A stretch of DNA of 64,000 nt from Candidatus Methylomirabilota bacterium. Lineage in GTDB: Bacteria; Methylomirabilota; Methylomirabilia; Methylomirabilales; Methylomirabilaceae. The notes below the pieces were generated by a model. It had not been told where the DNA came from, made no database searches, and saw only the letters and a list, made by a program, of their open reading frames with translations. The position numbers and the translations under genes are program-made. The stretch lies in NCBI GenBank assembly GCA_028870115.1, contig JAGWQH010000015.1:1-64000 (forward strand). The letters run 5' to 3'. Of this stretch, positions 17,103-25,879 are shown in pieces (the stretch's first letter is position 1; each line of letters opens with the position of its first letter).

Positions 17103-17552
17103 ATGGTGAGGAAGGCGAAGACGAGCGATGCACCGGCTATTGCGCACCTGGTGAATGTGTATGCGGGCAGGGGCGATCTGTTGCCCTTGACGCTGCAGGA
17201 GATTGACGGTCGGATCGGGGACTTTCACGTCGTTGAGCAGGAGGGGCGGATTGCCGGGGTCTGCTCCCTCTTTGTCTACGGACCGGACCTGGCGGAGATT
17301 CGATCACTGGCCGTCTGGCCGGAGTTTGAAGGGAAGGGAATCGGCCGGGCAGTAACCGAGGCCTGCATCGCCATCGCGAAAGATCTGCCGATCAGGCGAG
17401 TCTTTGCCCTGACGTACAAGCCGGTTTTCTTTGAGCGTCTCGGATTCCGCGTGGTTGACAGGCTCACACTGCCGGAGAAGGTGTGGAAGGATTGCCGGCA
17501 GTGCAGCAAGTGGGACTACTGCGACGAGGTGGCGGTCCTCCTCGAACTGTAA
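17103..17552 (+). CDS. GNAT acetyltransferase, ArgA-like (short N-acetylglutamate synthase type)
   Basis: 149 residues from the ATG at 17103, behind AGGTGAGG. GNAT fold: R-K-A-K-x-x-D start, beta-4 EIRSLAVWPEF, and acetyl-CoA-binding GKGIGRAV. The C-terminal WKDCRQCSKWDYCDEVAV with three cysteines is typical of the short N-acetylglutamate synthases (first step of arginine biosynthesis) of many non-enteric bacteria. It is not next to other arg biosynthetic genes, so the assignment stays at family level. Near-overlap with rtcA suggests co-transcription, probably without functional link. Confidence 0.8.
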   Translation: MVRKAKTSDAPAIAHLVNVYAGRGDLLPLTLQEIDGRIGDFHVVEQEGRIAGVCSLFVYGPDLAEIRSLAVWPEFEGKGIGRAVTEACIAIAKDLPIRRVFALTYKPVFFERLGFRVVDRLTLPEKVWKDCRQCSKWDYCDEVAVLLEL

Positions 17553-17565
17553 AGGATATGACAGG

Positions 17566-18471
17566 ATGGCCGCTATGAACCGATTATCAGCCGAGGGCCG
17601 TTATCAGATCTTTGCCCTCTCCGACGCTACCGGCGCCACCGCCGAGATGGTTGTTCGAGCGGCGCTGGCCCAGTTTCAGAGGGCAGAGGTGAAGATCCGT
17701 CGTCTTCCTAATATCCGAACGGTTGGGGAGGCGCGACGTGCGATTGAGACGGCGCAAGTAAGCCACGGGATCATCGTGCATACGCTGGTGTCGGAAGAGC
17801 TTCGCCAGGTCGTGTTACGGGAGGGCCGGGAGCGGGGAGTGGAAACCATCGATCTGATCGGGCCGCTCCTCCTTCGCCTGAGCGACCAACTGGGTGTTCC
17901 ACCACTTATGCAACCAGGTCTGTTCCGACAACTGGGGCAGGAGTACCTCCATCGAATCGAGGCCATCGAATATACCGTCAAGCACGACGATGGACAGAAT
18001 CCGCTTGGACTTGATCAAGCCAACATCGTCTTGGTTGGCATCTCGAGGACCTCCAAGACGCCGTTGAGCATCTACCTGGCCGGAAAGGGGTGGCGGGTGG
18101 CGAACGTTCCGGTTATTCTCAATCTTCCGCTGCCAAGCCGGTTGATGACGACCAATCAAGAGCGGATCGTCGGGCTAATTGTAGCTGTGGACAGGTTGGT
18201 GGAGTTGCGACGAGCCAGACTCGAGCGTAAGCATGCGCCAGTGGCTGAAGCCTATGCTGAGTTGGAGAAGGTGCGCGCTGAGCTTTCTTATAGTCGATCA
18301 CTCTTTCGTAAGGCGGGCTGGCCGGTCATCGATATGACCAGTAAATCGATCGAGGAGGCGGCGAGCGAGGTACTGACGCTCATAGCCACGCCTGACGCGC
18401 CGCAGCCGACCGAGCGGAAGGGTGCCGGCGCCCGTCGGAAGAGCACGAGAAGGACGGAGCCGGGCGTTTAA
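17566..18471 (+). CDS. ppsR: PEP synthase regulatory protein (DUF299 kinase/pyrophosphorylase)
   Basis: 301 residues. Starts FALSDATGATAEMVVRAAL, and has the P-loop-like GISRTSKTPLSIYLA in the middle, and SYSRSLFRKAGWPVIDMTSKSIEE near the end; these are signatures of the bifunctional ADP-dependent kinase / Pi-dependent pyrophosphorylase that switches PEP synthase or pyruvate phosphate dikinase off and on by Thr phosphorylation. The last 25 residues are a basic, low-complexity tail not typical of the family. Two ATGs (17566, 17575) are possible; the first gives MAAMNRL. It implies a PEP synthase or PPDK elsewhere in the genome. Confidence 0.9.
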   Translation: MAAMNRLSAEGRYQIFALSDATGATAEMVVRAALAQFQRAEVKIRRLPNIRTVGEARRAIETAQVSHGIIVHTLVSEELRQVVLREGRERGVETIDLIGPLLLRLSDQLGVPPLMQPGLFRQLGQEYLHRIEAIEYTVKHDDGQNPLGLDQANIVLVGISRTSKTPLSIYLAGKGWRVANVPVILNLPLPSRLMTTNQERIVGLIVAVDRLVELRRARLERKHAPVAEAYAELEKVRAELSYSRSLFRKAGWPVIDMTSKSIEEAASEVLTLIATPDAPQPTERKGAGARRKSTRRTEPGV

Positions 18472-18504
18472 GGCCAGTTGTATAGGGAGGAAATCAGGGG
18501 GGCG

Positions 18505-19101
18505 ATGACAAAGCCGCAGATTGCGAAATCACAGACCAAGAAAGAGGCGAAGCAGAAGGCAAGGCAAGAAAGGGTTGTAGAGCAGGAGACGAAGCGTCGT
18601 CATGGGCTTGCAGGGCGAATCGGGCTCTATGCTGCCATTGCGGCCGTCCTGCTGGTTGGCGGCTATTGGGGATACGGCAAGATGACGGAACAGCACACCT
18701 GGACCACGGTCCCGATCCTGCCGAGCTCCCACGTTCCTCTCGGCACCCCGCATCCGCCGTATAACAGCGATCCACCAACGTCAGGGCCCCATGCGCCTGG
18801 ACTGGCTCAGTGGGGCATTCATACCGAGCCGGTTCCCAAGGAGATGCAGGTTCACAATCTCGAGGATGGCGGCGTGGCGATCAACTACTCCTGTCAGGAT
18901 TGCCCTGACATGGTCAAGCAGCTCACTACGATTGCGGAGCGCTACGATCGCGTGATCCTCGCGCCATACGCCGGCCTGGATCGGAAGATTGCGTTGACGG
19001 CATGGGGTAGTATCGACAAGTTCGATGAGTTCGATGAGGCGCGCATCGTCACATTCATCAAAGCTCACATCGGGATTGATCACCACGGCGCCGGCGGCTA
19101 A
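18505..19101 (+). CDS. DUF3105 membrane-anchored protein
   Basis: 198 residues. Highly charged cytoplasmic N-terminus (Lys/Gln/Glu-rich, residues 1-45), one transmembrane helix (about 48-66) and a periplasmic DUF3105 domain with the hallmark YNSDPPTSGPH, VHNLEDGGV and a conserved LAPYAGLD segment. The family is uncharacterised; conserved His, Cys and Tyr residues hint at metal binding. AGGGGGG precedes the ATG closely. Stands alone between ppsR (33 bp upstream) and the convergent hpnD. Confidence 0.82.
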   Translation: MTKPQIAKSQTKKEAKQKARQERVVEQETKRRHGLAGRIGLYAAIAAVLLVGGYWGYGKMTEQHTWTTVPILPSSHVPLGTPHPPYNSDPPTSGPHAPGLAQWGIHTEPVPKEMQVHNLEDGGVAINYSCQDCPDMVKQLTTIAERYDRVILAPYAGLDRKIALTAWGSIDKFDEFDEARIVTFIKAHIGIDHHGAGG

Positions 19102-19156
19102 TCAGGACGTGACCCCGCTTTCTACGGAGATGTTTCAGTAGTGCCTTCGAGACTTG

Positions 19157-20020
19157 TTACGGCCACAAGTTCAGCGCCGATCGTAGCCAGAGGCCGCCGG
19201 CCAACAGAAGCTTCCTGGGTTTGCCGATGGTAATATTTCCGTGGAAGACATCGTATTGCTGCGCTTCGATCCTGAGCAACAGGCGGTAGTAAATGGCTCG
19301 CATAATCTCTGCGGCCAGCAGCGATCGCTCATCCTCCGCCGGCAAGGCGGCTGAGGCGGCTCGAAAAAAGCCTCGGGCCCGCTCACATTGAAACCGCATC
19401 AGTTCCGTGAAGGCGTGGTTGTAACGCCCTGCCAGCAGCTCTTCTTCAGAATATCCAAACCGCTTCAACTCATCCTGGGGAAGATAGATCCGCCCTCGTT
19501 GCGCATCAACTCCCACGTCCCGAAGGATGTTGGTCAGTTGAAACGCGATGCCCAGTTGTTCGGCGTACGTCTTTGTCTGCGAATTGGTATAGCCGAAGAT
19601 TTCGATGCAGATGAGGCCCACAATTGAGGCGACGCGGTAGCAGTACGGGTATAGCTCCTCAAATGTCGTATATCTGGCGCGCGTCAGATCCATCTCCATG
19701 CCATTGAGTAGCTCCTCGAAATAGATCTTCGGGATATGAAACCGGCGCGCGGCTTGGCCAATGGCAGTGATGACGGGGGAATCAACACCATCCTCGAAGT
19801 GGGTATCTAGCGCTTTGCGCCATCGGGTCAGCGCCGCTGCGGGATCAGCTTCGGTTTGTGACTCGTCCACCAGATCATCGCTCAGCCGGCAGAAGGCGTA
19901 TACGGCGTAGAGTGCCTCCCGTTTTGGCTTTGGGAGGAAGAGAAATGCGTAATAGAAATTCGACCCACTCTGCTTGGTGATCGTGCGGCTGTTGGTCCGA
20001 AGGTCACTCATCTGATTCAT
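19157..20020 (-). CDS. hpnD: Squalene/phytoene synthase-family protein, presqualene diphosphate synthase (HpnD)
   Basis: 287 residues. The two Asp-rich motifs of trans-isoprenyl head-to-head condensing enzymes are present: LSDDLVDE (about residue 47) and QLTNILRDVGVD (about residue 165). YAVYAFCRLSDD and YCYRVASIVGL are family signatures. HpnD makes presqualene diphosphate from two farnesyl diphosphates on the HpnCDE route to squalene for hopanoids. CrtB is an alternative reading, but HpnR in the same window favours the hopanoid role. HpnC, HpnE and the squalene-hopene cyclase are not in the window. The gene is convergent with DUF3105. Confidence 0.85.
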   Translation of the reverse strand: MNQMSDLRTNSRTITKQSGSNFYYAFLFLPKPKREALYAVYAFCRLSDDLVDESQTEADPAAALTRWRKALDTHFEDGVDSPVITAIGQAARRFHIPKIYFEELLNGMEMDLTRARYTTFEELYPYCYRVASIVGLICIEIFGYTNSQTKTYAEQLGIAFQLTNILRDVGVDAQRGRIYLPQDELKRFGYSEEELLAGRYNHAFTELMRFQCERARGFFRAASAALPAEDERSLLAAEIMRAIYYRLLLRIEAQQYDVFHGNITIGKPRKLLLAGGLWLRSALNLWP

Positions 20021-20114
20021 AGATCATATTATAGAAAAATCGGGTCGCGGAGGCAAACTGCTGATGACCGGTATCAGTGCTATAGCGTTCCACCGGTTCC
20101 ATTGTGAAAAGGAG

Positions 20115-20145
20115 TTGACACTCCAGCCTCTCATAGCCCTATACT
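20115..20145 (+). promoter_or_regulatory. Sigma-70-type promoter for the secreted hydrolase
   Basis: Perfect TTGACA at 20115-20120 and TATACT at 20140-20145 with a 19-bp spacer (or CTATAC with 18). It lies about 65 bp before the chosen start of the hydrolase and behind the hpnD promoter region. Confidence 0.5.
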
Positions 20146-20208
20146 AGTAAGATTTTGATAAAGAAGGCATTGATGCTTCGGCACGATTCTCGAAGAAAGG
20201 AGCGCAGG

Positions 20209-21279
20209 ATGGATCGCTGGTCGCGAGTTGGCATAATGTGCCGGATGGTGGTCGCTATGGTCGCGATGAGCGCCTCTACCGTGGGCGCGGCGGAGCAGGA
20301 GAACGCCATTGTGAAGGAGGAATTTTTGGTGCAGGGAAGGGACCAGGGGGTTAAACTGTTTGTTCGAGAGAAGCGGCTCGCAAACCTGCCGAAGATCACG
20401 AAAGAGAATGTGATTCTATTTATTCACGGGATTCCGAATCCTGGCTCAGTCATTTTTGATCTTGCCGTTCCCGGATATTCTTGGTTGGAGTATGTGGCCG
20501 AACGCGGCTTTGACGCTTTTACTCTGGATATCAGGGGATTCGGACGCTCGACCAGGCCGGCGGAGATGAAAGAACCTCCGCATCAGAACCTTCCCCTCGT
20601 TCGAGCAGATCAGGTAATGCGGGATATTGATGTCGCCGTCGATTACATTCGTTCCAAGCGGAAGGTGGATAAGGTCAATATTATTGGATACTCTATTGGC
20701 GCATCCTGGTCGGCCCTCTATGCGACGCTGCATCCGGAAAAGGTGAACAAGCTGGTCATGTTCGGGGCGATTTACGGGAAGAATTCTACCTTCGTCAGCG
20801 CGTTCGGTGATCCGAGCAACCCGGACCGACCGAACCTTGAAATGGGAGCCTATCGCTATCTCGCTCGAAAGGAGCTGCTTGATCAGTGGGATGGATGGAT
20901 CAAGCCAGAGCTCCAGGATGAATGGCGAGACAAAGAGGTTGTCCACACCTGGATCAGCGCGTTCTTGAGTTCCGATCCTACAGCCAAACAACGCAGTCCG
21001 GAATCAGTCGAGGTCCCCAACGGTCCGTACATCGATTGGCACGAAATCCACGCGGGACGATCATTGTTTGACCCGGCGAGGGTCAAGGCGCCGACCATGA
21101 TTGTTCGAGGGAGCGCGGAAGAGCTGATAACCAACGAAGCGGCTGATGAGCTCCTCCAGAAGCTCACGGCGGCGCCATCCAAGCGGCGACTGGACATCGG
21201 GGATTCGACCCATTACGCGCTGCTGGAGAAGAACCGCCTCCAACTCTATCGAGGCGTACAGAACTTTCTGGAGGAGTGA
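20209..21279 (+). CDS. Secreted alpha/beta hydrolase
   Basis: 356 residues from the ATG at 20209 (AAGGAGCG at the right distance), giving a signal peptide ending in T-V-G-A-A. Alpha/beta hydrolase features: FIHGIPNPG (oxyanion), D-I-R-G-F-G-R-S, nucleophile elbow GYSIGAS, and a C-terminal His in DSTHYALLEK. The acid residue is likely in the GSAEELI loop, where Glu replaces the usual Asp. The substrate is unknown. An upstream in-frame ATG at 20155 lies inside the likely leader and lacks a ribosome-binding site. Confidence 0.82.
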   Translation: MDRWSRVGIMCRMVVAMVAMSASTVGAAEQENAIVKEEFLVQGRDQGVKLFVREKRLANLPKITKENVILFIHGIPNPGSVIFDLAVPGYSWLEYVAERGFDAFTLDIRGFGRSTRPAEMKEPPHQNLPLVRADQVMRDIDVAVDYIRSKRKVDKVNIIGYSIGASWSALYATLHPEKVNKLVMFGAIYGKNSTFVSAFGDPSNPDRPNLEMGAYRYLARKELLDQWDGWIKPELQDEWRDKEVVHTWISAFLSSDPTAKQRSPESVEVPNGPYIDWHEIHAGRSLFDPARVKAPTMIVRGSAEELITNEAADELLQKLTAAPSKRRLDIGDSTHYALLEKNRLQLYRGVQNFLEE

Positions 21280-21458
21280 ATACGAGAGGGGACGCTTCCC
21301 TGCTGGGGCCGCGGATGAGCCGGCGCTGTCAGTGGATCGCCCTTGAAGTCATGGAGAGCGATGCGTTATGATGAGTACATTGGTGCATTGCCGGAGAACG
21401 CGGTCTTCCGTGTTGCAGAGTAAGGGGCGATAGACTATCGGGTTTTGAGAGGGGTGTC

Positions 21459-21797
21459 ATGGCATCAACAGAGGAGATCCGAGATCCATTTGAGCGTATC
21501 AACGTTGAGACGGCCAAGAAGCTGATCGAAGAAGGGGGCATGGTCGTCGTTGATGTCCGCGAGCCGGCGGAGTGGAGCCAGGGGCATATCCCCGAGGCGG
21601 TACTTATCCCCTTGGGAACGCTGATGAACCGTCCGCGGGAGTTGCTCCAGCAGGATGGCATCATCTTCGTGTGCGCCGAAGGGATCCGGAGCGCGGTGGC
21701 CTGCGAGGTTGCCGCGGCTATCGGCAGGACGCAACTGTTTAACCTCGAGGGGGGAACCAAGGCCTGGCTGAAGCAGGGCTATTCCCTTACGCGATGA
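21459..21797 (+). CDS. Single-domain rhodanese
   Basis: 112 residues. One rhodanese domain: V-V-D-V-R-E-P-A-E-W-x-x-G-H-I-P-E-A near residue 30 and the active-site loop VCAEGIRSA with catalytic Cys. Such proteins transfer sulfane sulfur from a persulfide on this cysteine. AGAGGGG precedes the ATG. It may be co-transcribed with the phosphohexomutase 37 bp downstream; a functional link is not obvious. The 180 bp between the hydrolase and this gene show nothing else. Confidence 0.88.
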   Translation: MASTEEIRDPFERINVETAKKLIEEGGMVVVDVREPAEWSQGHIPEAVLIPLGTLMNRPRELLQQDGIIFVCAEGIRSAVACEVAAAIGRTQLFNLEGGTKAWLKQGYSLTR

Positions 21798-21834
21798 TCA
21801 CGATCCGCTTATGGTCATCTGACTCCGTCCACTG

Positions 21835-23310
21835 ATGCCGACGCCGCTACAGATCCGGTTCGGGACAGACGGGTGGCGCGGGGTCATCGCCAGAGATTTT
21901 ACCTTCGAGGGCGTTAGACTGGTAGCCGGCGCCGTAGCTGCAACCCTTCGAACGAGTTATCCCGAAGGCCATCGTTTCCTCGTCGCCGTCGGTCACGATA
22001 CCCGCTTTCTCTCCCGGCGGTTCGCGCAGACAACGGCAGACGTCTTGAGTGCCCTTGGTGTAGACGCCTACCTCACGCCCTCTCACGTTCCCACCCCGAT
22101 GTTGGCATGCGCTATCCCAATTCTTCAGGCGCGGGGCGGGTTGATGGTTACCGCTAGTCACAATCCTCCATATTATAACGGGCTGAAAGTCCGTACAGCC
22201 GATGGCGGCGCCGCGACTGCGACCTTAACCGACCAGATCGAGGCAGAGGTCCGTCGCCTCTCGGGTGATCTTGACGGATGGACCGGGGGCGCCTTGCCGG
22301 CCATGGATCAGACCAGCGCGGGCGCGATCGATCTGTTCGATCCCTTTCCATTGTATCAGGAGCGGCTGCGCACCCTGATCGATATGGAGCGCATCGGCCG
22401 CTCGCGTTTCCATGTGGTCATCGATCCGATGTACGGGGCGACGCAGGGCATTGTGGCAGGACTGCTTCGACGGATCGGTCTTCAGGTGGAGGAGATCCAC
22501 TCGGAGATCAACCCCTGGTTTGGAGGGGTGTCTCCCGAACCGCTGGGTGCGAGCCTCGGAGAGCTTGCTGAACGAGTGAAGGGTCTGAATGGGCCAAGAA
22601 AGATCGGACTGGCCTTTGACGGCGACGGCGATCGCCTGGGGGCTATCGATGAGACCGGGTCGTATGTCACGCCTCACCAGGTCTTTGCGCTGTTATTGCA
22701 GCATCTGGTGGCCAGACGCGGACTCACTGGAACGGTGATCAAGACCGTTTCCACCACCACGATGATCGATCGGTTGGCCGCGAGTCATGGTCTGCGGCTT
22801 GCGGTTACCCCGATCGGGTTCAAGCATATTGCCGAGGTCATGCGAGGGGAGCGGTTTTTGATCGGAGGAGAGGAGAGCGGGGGGATTGGGGTTTCGGGGC
22901 ACATCCCTGAGCGGGATGGGATTGCCAGTGCGTTGTTGCTGCTGGAGTGTCTGGCGACAGAAGAGAAACCACTTGGGGTATTACTCAGGGAGCTGGAGGC
23001 GAAGGTGGGACCTCATTGCTATCGACGCCTTGACCTGCAGCTCGCTCGCCAGGAGGATGGGCGCGAGCTCGGAAGGCGCTTCAGAGAGGACCCGCCGGCC
23101 CATATCGACGGGTGGCGGGTGAAAGAGGTGCAAGCCCTGGATGGCGTGAAGCTGGTCGGGGCAGACGGCGGCTGGCTGCTCATCAGACCGTCGGGGACAG
23201 AACCCGTGCTTCGCCTCTACGCCGAGGCCCAGACTCAGGGTCAGGTCTCTCGACTACTCGACTGGGCGAAGACGTACGCGGACAGGATTCAGAGGGAGGG
23301 TAGCGTATGA
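21835..23310 (+). CDS. Phosphoglucomutase/phosphomannomutase family protein
   Basis: 491 residues, four-domain alpha-D-phosphohexomutase. Catalytic phosphoserine loop TASHNPPYYNG (about residue 105), Mg-binding DGDGDR (about 261), sugar loop GGEESGG and phosphate-binding RPSGTEPVLRLYAEA near the C-terminus are all present. It interconverts hexose-1- and hexose-6-phosphates; the specific sugar (glucose, mannose, glucosamine) cannot be told reliably, although the start IRFGTDGWRG resembles archaeal-type PGM/PMM more than GlmM. The ATG at 21835 has only a weak Shine-Dalgarno. Confidence 0.9.
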   Translation: MPTPLQIRFGTDGWRGVIARDFTFEGVRLVAGAVAATLRTSYPEGHRFLVAVGHDTRFLSRRFAQTTADVLSALGVDAYLTPSHVPTPMLACAIPILQARGGLMVTASHNPPYYNGLKVRTADGGAATATLTDQIEAEVRRLSGDLDGWTGGALPAMDQTSAGAIDLFDPFPLYQERLRTLIDMERIGRSRFHVVIDPMYGATQGIVAGLLRRIGLQVEEIHSEINPWFGGVSPEPLGASLGELAERVKGLNGPRKIGLAFDGDGDRLGAIDETGSYVTPHQVFALLLQHLVARRGLTGTVIKTVSTTTMIDRLAASHGLRLAVTPIGFKHIAEVMRGERFLIGGEESGGIGVSGHIPERDGIASALLLLECLATEEKPLGVLLRELEAKVGPHCYRRLDLQLARQEDGRELGRRFREDPPAHIDGWRVKEVQALDGVKLVGADGGWLLIRPSGTEPVLRLYAEAQTQGQVSRLLDWAKTYADRIQREGSV

Positions 23311-23361
23311 TCCGGCATAATCGAAAGTTAAACCTGGAAAATAAGGGACTTTACTTGTCCT

Positions 23362-25035
23362 ATGATTGGTGATCTCAAAGCAAACCTGACCGAGTCGCTT
23401 CTGACCGCCATCAAGCAGGCTGGCTTAGAAAGCGGGTTAGCGCAGGATACTCCCGCACCGCTTACGTGGGAATATCCGGCCGACCCGGCTTTCGGCGATC
23501 TCTCGACTACGCTGGCCTTCGGCCTGGCGAAGACGCTGAGGCGGAAGCCTCGCGAGATCGCGCTCCAGATTTCCGCCTCAGCGGCGTTTCCTCCTGATCT
23601 GGTTGATCGCGTCGAGGTGGCGGGAGCCGGCTATCTGAACTTCTTTATCGCCCGGCCGTTCTGGCGTCATCTCGTTCAGGAGATCCTCCGAGCTGGACCG
23701 ATGTACGGAAGGGCTGATGTCGGCGGCGGACGACGGGTGCTCGTAGAGTTTGTCAGCGCGAATCCGACCGGCCCGCTCGTCGTGGTTAATGCCAGGGCCG
23801 CGGCGATCGGTGACGCCATCGCTCGGCTCTTAGAGGCCATCGGGCATCGGCCGTACTGCGAGTTCTACGTGAACGATGCGGGAAACCAATTCCGCAACCT
23901 CGCGTTGGCGATGGAGGTGCGGTGCCGTCAACACCTAGGCGAGGACTGCCCCATGCCTGAGGAGGCGTATCCGGGTGACTATCTGATCGATCTGGCCCGC
24001 GAATATCTTGAGCGACATGGGCCAGAGACGCTCTCAGCGTCGGAGCCGGAGCGCCGAGACCAACTGGGTCGCTTTGCGGTTGAGCGGATCCTTCAGTGGC
24101 AGCGGGCCTCGCTTGAGGCGTACGGGGTCACCTTTGACGGATGGTTCAGCGAGCGAGCGCTGCGGGAGCGGTGCGAGCCGGAGCGGGTGGTGGAGGCGCT
24201 GCGGGAGCGCGGCTTCCTCTATGAGCATGAGGGCGCCGTGTGGTTTCGCTCGACCGCCTTTGGCGATGATAAAGACCGGGTCCTCGTAAAGGGCGACGGC
24301 GAGATCACCTATTTTCTGCCGGACATCGCCTATCACCAGGATAAGTTCGATCGAGGGTTTGAACAGGTGATCGATCTCTGGGGACCCGACCACCACGGCT
24401 ACGTTGCGCGGATGCGGGCCGCCATGCAGGCGCTCGACCATCCTCCGGAGGCGCTCAGAATACTCATCGTGCAGCTTGTCCGTTTGATGCGAGGGAGCGA
24501 GCAGGTCCGGATGTCCAAGCGATCCGGGCAGTTCGTCATGATGGACGAGCTGGTTGAGGAGGTGGGCCGGGACGCCGCGCGCTACATCTTTCTCACCAGA
24601 CGATGCGACAGCCATTTGGACTTCGACCTGGAGCTTGCCAAATCGGCGTCCGAGGAAAACCCCGTCTACTACGTGCAGTACGCGCACACACGCCTGTGCA
24701 GCATTCTCCGGGAGGCGGCAAAGGCTCAGTTTCCAGTTCCCGCCCCAGAGGACGACCTCGATCCGCTCGATCTGCAGGAAGAGATCGGGTTAATCAAGCA
24801 ACTGGCGCTTTACCCGGAGCTGGTAATCGGGGCGGCGCAGGCGCTGGAGCCGCACAGACTCACCACCTACCTGCACGACCTCGCCGCGCAGTTTCATGGC
24901 TACTATACCCGCCATCGGATCATCTCCGCCGACAGGAATCTCACACGCGCACGCTTGGCGCTGGTCGCCGCCCTTCGTGTAGTCATGGCCAACACGCTTG
25001 GCTTGCTAGGTGTCTCCGCCCCCGAGCGGATGTAG
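23362..25035 (+). CDS. argS: Arginyl-tRNA synthetase with a non-canonical HIGH motif
   Basis: 557 residues. N-terminal Arg_tRNA_synt_N domain (EYPADPAFGDLSTTLAF), class I catalytic core, KMSK-type loop RMSKRSGQ (about residues 383-390) and C-terminal DALR anticodon domain. In most ArgRS the stretch after NPTGPL is HVGH; here it is VVVN (residues 140-143, NPTGPLVVVNARAAAIGD). Surrounding positions are otherwise normal, so this is probably a lineage variant with an altered ATP-binding loop and not a dead enzyme. The last 195 bp are repeated, ungapped, at 30818-31012 and partly again at 32760-32892. These copies flank the restriction-modification island that follows argS. Confidence 0.93.
   Translation: MIGDLKANLTESLLTAIKQAGLESGLAQDTPAPLTWEYPADPAFGDLSTTLAFGLAKTLRRKPREIALQISASAAFPPDLVDRVEVAGAGYLNFFIARPFWRHLVQEILRAGPMYGRADVGGGRRVLVEFVSANPTGPLVVVNARAAAIGDAIARLLEAIGHRPYCEFYVNDAGNQFRNLALAMEVRCRQHLGEDCPMPEEAYPGDYLIDLAREYLERHGPETLSASEPERRDQLGRFAVERILQWQRASLEAYGVTFDGWFSERALRERCEPERVVEALRERGFLYEHEGAVWFRSTAFGDDKDRVLVKGDGEITYFLPDIAYHQDKFDRGFEQVIDLWGPDHHGYVARMRAAMQALDHPPEALRILIVQLVRLMRGSEQVRMSKRSGQFVMMDELVEEVGRDAARYIFLTRRCDSHLDFDLELAKSASEENPVYYVQYAHTRLCSILREAAKAQFPVPAPEDDLDPLDLQEEIGLIKQLALYPELVIGAAQALEPHRLTTYLHDLAAQFHGYYTRHRIISADRNLTRARLALVAALRVVMANTLGLLGVSAPERM
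24841..25035 (+). repeat. Direct repeat copy A: 3' end of argS
   Basis: This 195-bp stretch, the end of the intact argS including its stop codon, matches 30818-31012 without gaps (offset 5977 bp, roughly 90 percent identity by eye; many differences are synonymous). It marks the left border of the accessory island. Confidence 0.9.
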
Positions 25036-25111
25036 CGCACGCTCCAGTTCACGTAAATCCTCCATTCTCCCTGTCAACTTCTTCAAATCATTAAGCACTT
25101 CTCGTGTGTAC

Positions 25112-25140
25112 TTGACGACACACTAGTGATGTGTTTTAAT
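25112..25140 (+). promoter_or_regulatory. Promoter and likely operator of the RHH-PIN pair
   Basis: TTGACG at 25112-25117 and TTTAAT at 25135-25140, 17-bp spacer. The spacer contains the palindrome CACTAGTG (25121-25128) inside a wider ACACAC...GTGTGT-like dyad. RHH antitoxins usually bind such sites to repress their own operon; this is inferred from position. Confidence 0.55.
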
Positions 25141-25160
25141 AATAATATAGGAGGTGCGTC

Positions 25161-25433
25161 ATGGCGCGTGTAAACGTTTTCCTGAAAGACGAACTGCTGG
25201 ATGAGATCAACGAGGAAGCGAAAGATGAGGGAACCAATCGCAGTGCTCTGATTCAGACTGCGCTAGAAGAATACTTGCAGGCAAAACGGAAGAAGAGGGA
25301 AGAAGAGGAAAAACGGAAAGAGATGAAAGAGGCCTCTCGCAGGATTGACGATCTGGCTAAAGAGCTTGGGGATTGGGATCCCGTAGCGATCATTCGTCGC
25401 TTCCGCGATACCAATTTAAAGGGAGATCGATGA
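25161..25433 (+). CDS. Ribbon-helix-helix antitoxin
   Basis: 90 residues. The N-terminus (ARVNVFLKDELLDEINEEA) is an RHH DNA-binding domain of CopG/MetJ type, followed by a Lys/Glu-rich helix (about 45-65) and a C-terminal tail that would wrap the toxin. A strong ribosome-binding site (AGGAGG) precedes the ATG. Its stop codon overlaps the start of the PIN-domain gene (ATGA), the usual arrangement of a type II toxin-antitoxin operon. Located directly after argS, at the left end of the island. Confidence 0.85.
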   Translation: MARVNVFLKDELLDEINEEAKDEGTNRSALIQTALEEYLQAKRKKREEEEKRKEMKEASRRIDDLAKELGDWDPVAIIRRFRDTNLKGDR

Positions 25434-25879
25434 TCCCCGCCTATCACCAGGGTTACGTGGTAGATGCGTCGGTTCTCACCAAATGGTTTGTTGAGCACGA
25501 TGAACCTGACCGAGACCGGGCTCTGGCGCTCAAAGAGTTCCATATATCAGGGCGCTCCACCATCTATGTTACGGAGCTCGCCTTCCTGGAGGTACTCAAC
25601 GCGATTCGCTTCGGTTCAAAGGCCAAGGAAGAGCATGGCGCAAGAGCCATCGCCGGGCTTGAAGGGCTAAACCTCAATGTCACAGAGACCGATTTTCAAC
25701 TACTGCGAAAAGCCAACGCCATTGCCTGGGCCTACAAGATTACCATCTATGACGCTCTCTATGTGGCTCTTGCCGAGCAACTGGGATACCCGCTCATCAC
25801 GGCAGATGAGGTCATGGTGAAAAAGCTGACGGGTCATAGCATCGTCGTACCGTTACGCGAATTGGAGGTCAAGAACTGA
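25430..25879 (+). CDS. PIN-domain toxin (VapC-like ribonuclease)
   Basis: 149 residues starting at the ATG that overlaps the antitoxin stop by 4 bp. PIN-fold acidic residues are visible: Asp in VVDASVL, Glu in TELAFLE, Asp in YDALYVALA and Asp in ITADEVM. VapC-type toxins cut tRNA or rRNA with Mg2+. Together with the RHH gene it makes a complete type II toxin-antitoxin module that could stabilise the adjacent island. RNA target unknown. Confidence 0.87.
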   Translation: MIPAYHQGYVVDASVLTKWFVEHDEPDRDRALALKEFHISGRSTIYVTELAFLEVLNAIRFGSKAKEEHGARAIAGLEGLNLNVTETDFQLLRKANAIAWAYKITIYDALYVALAEQLGYPLITADEVMVKKLTGHSIVVPLRELEVKN

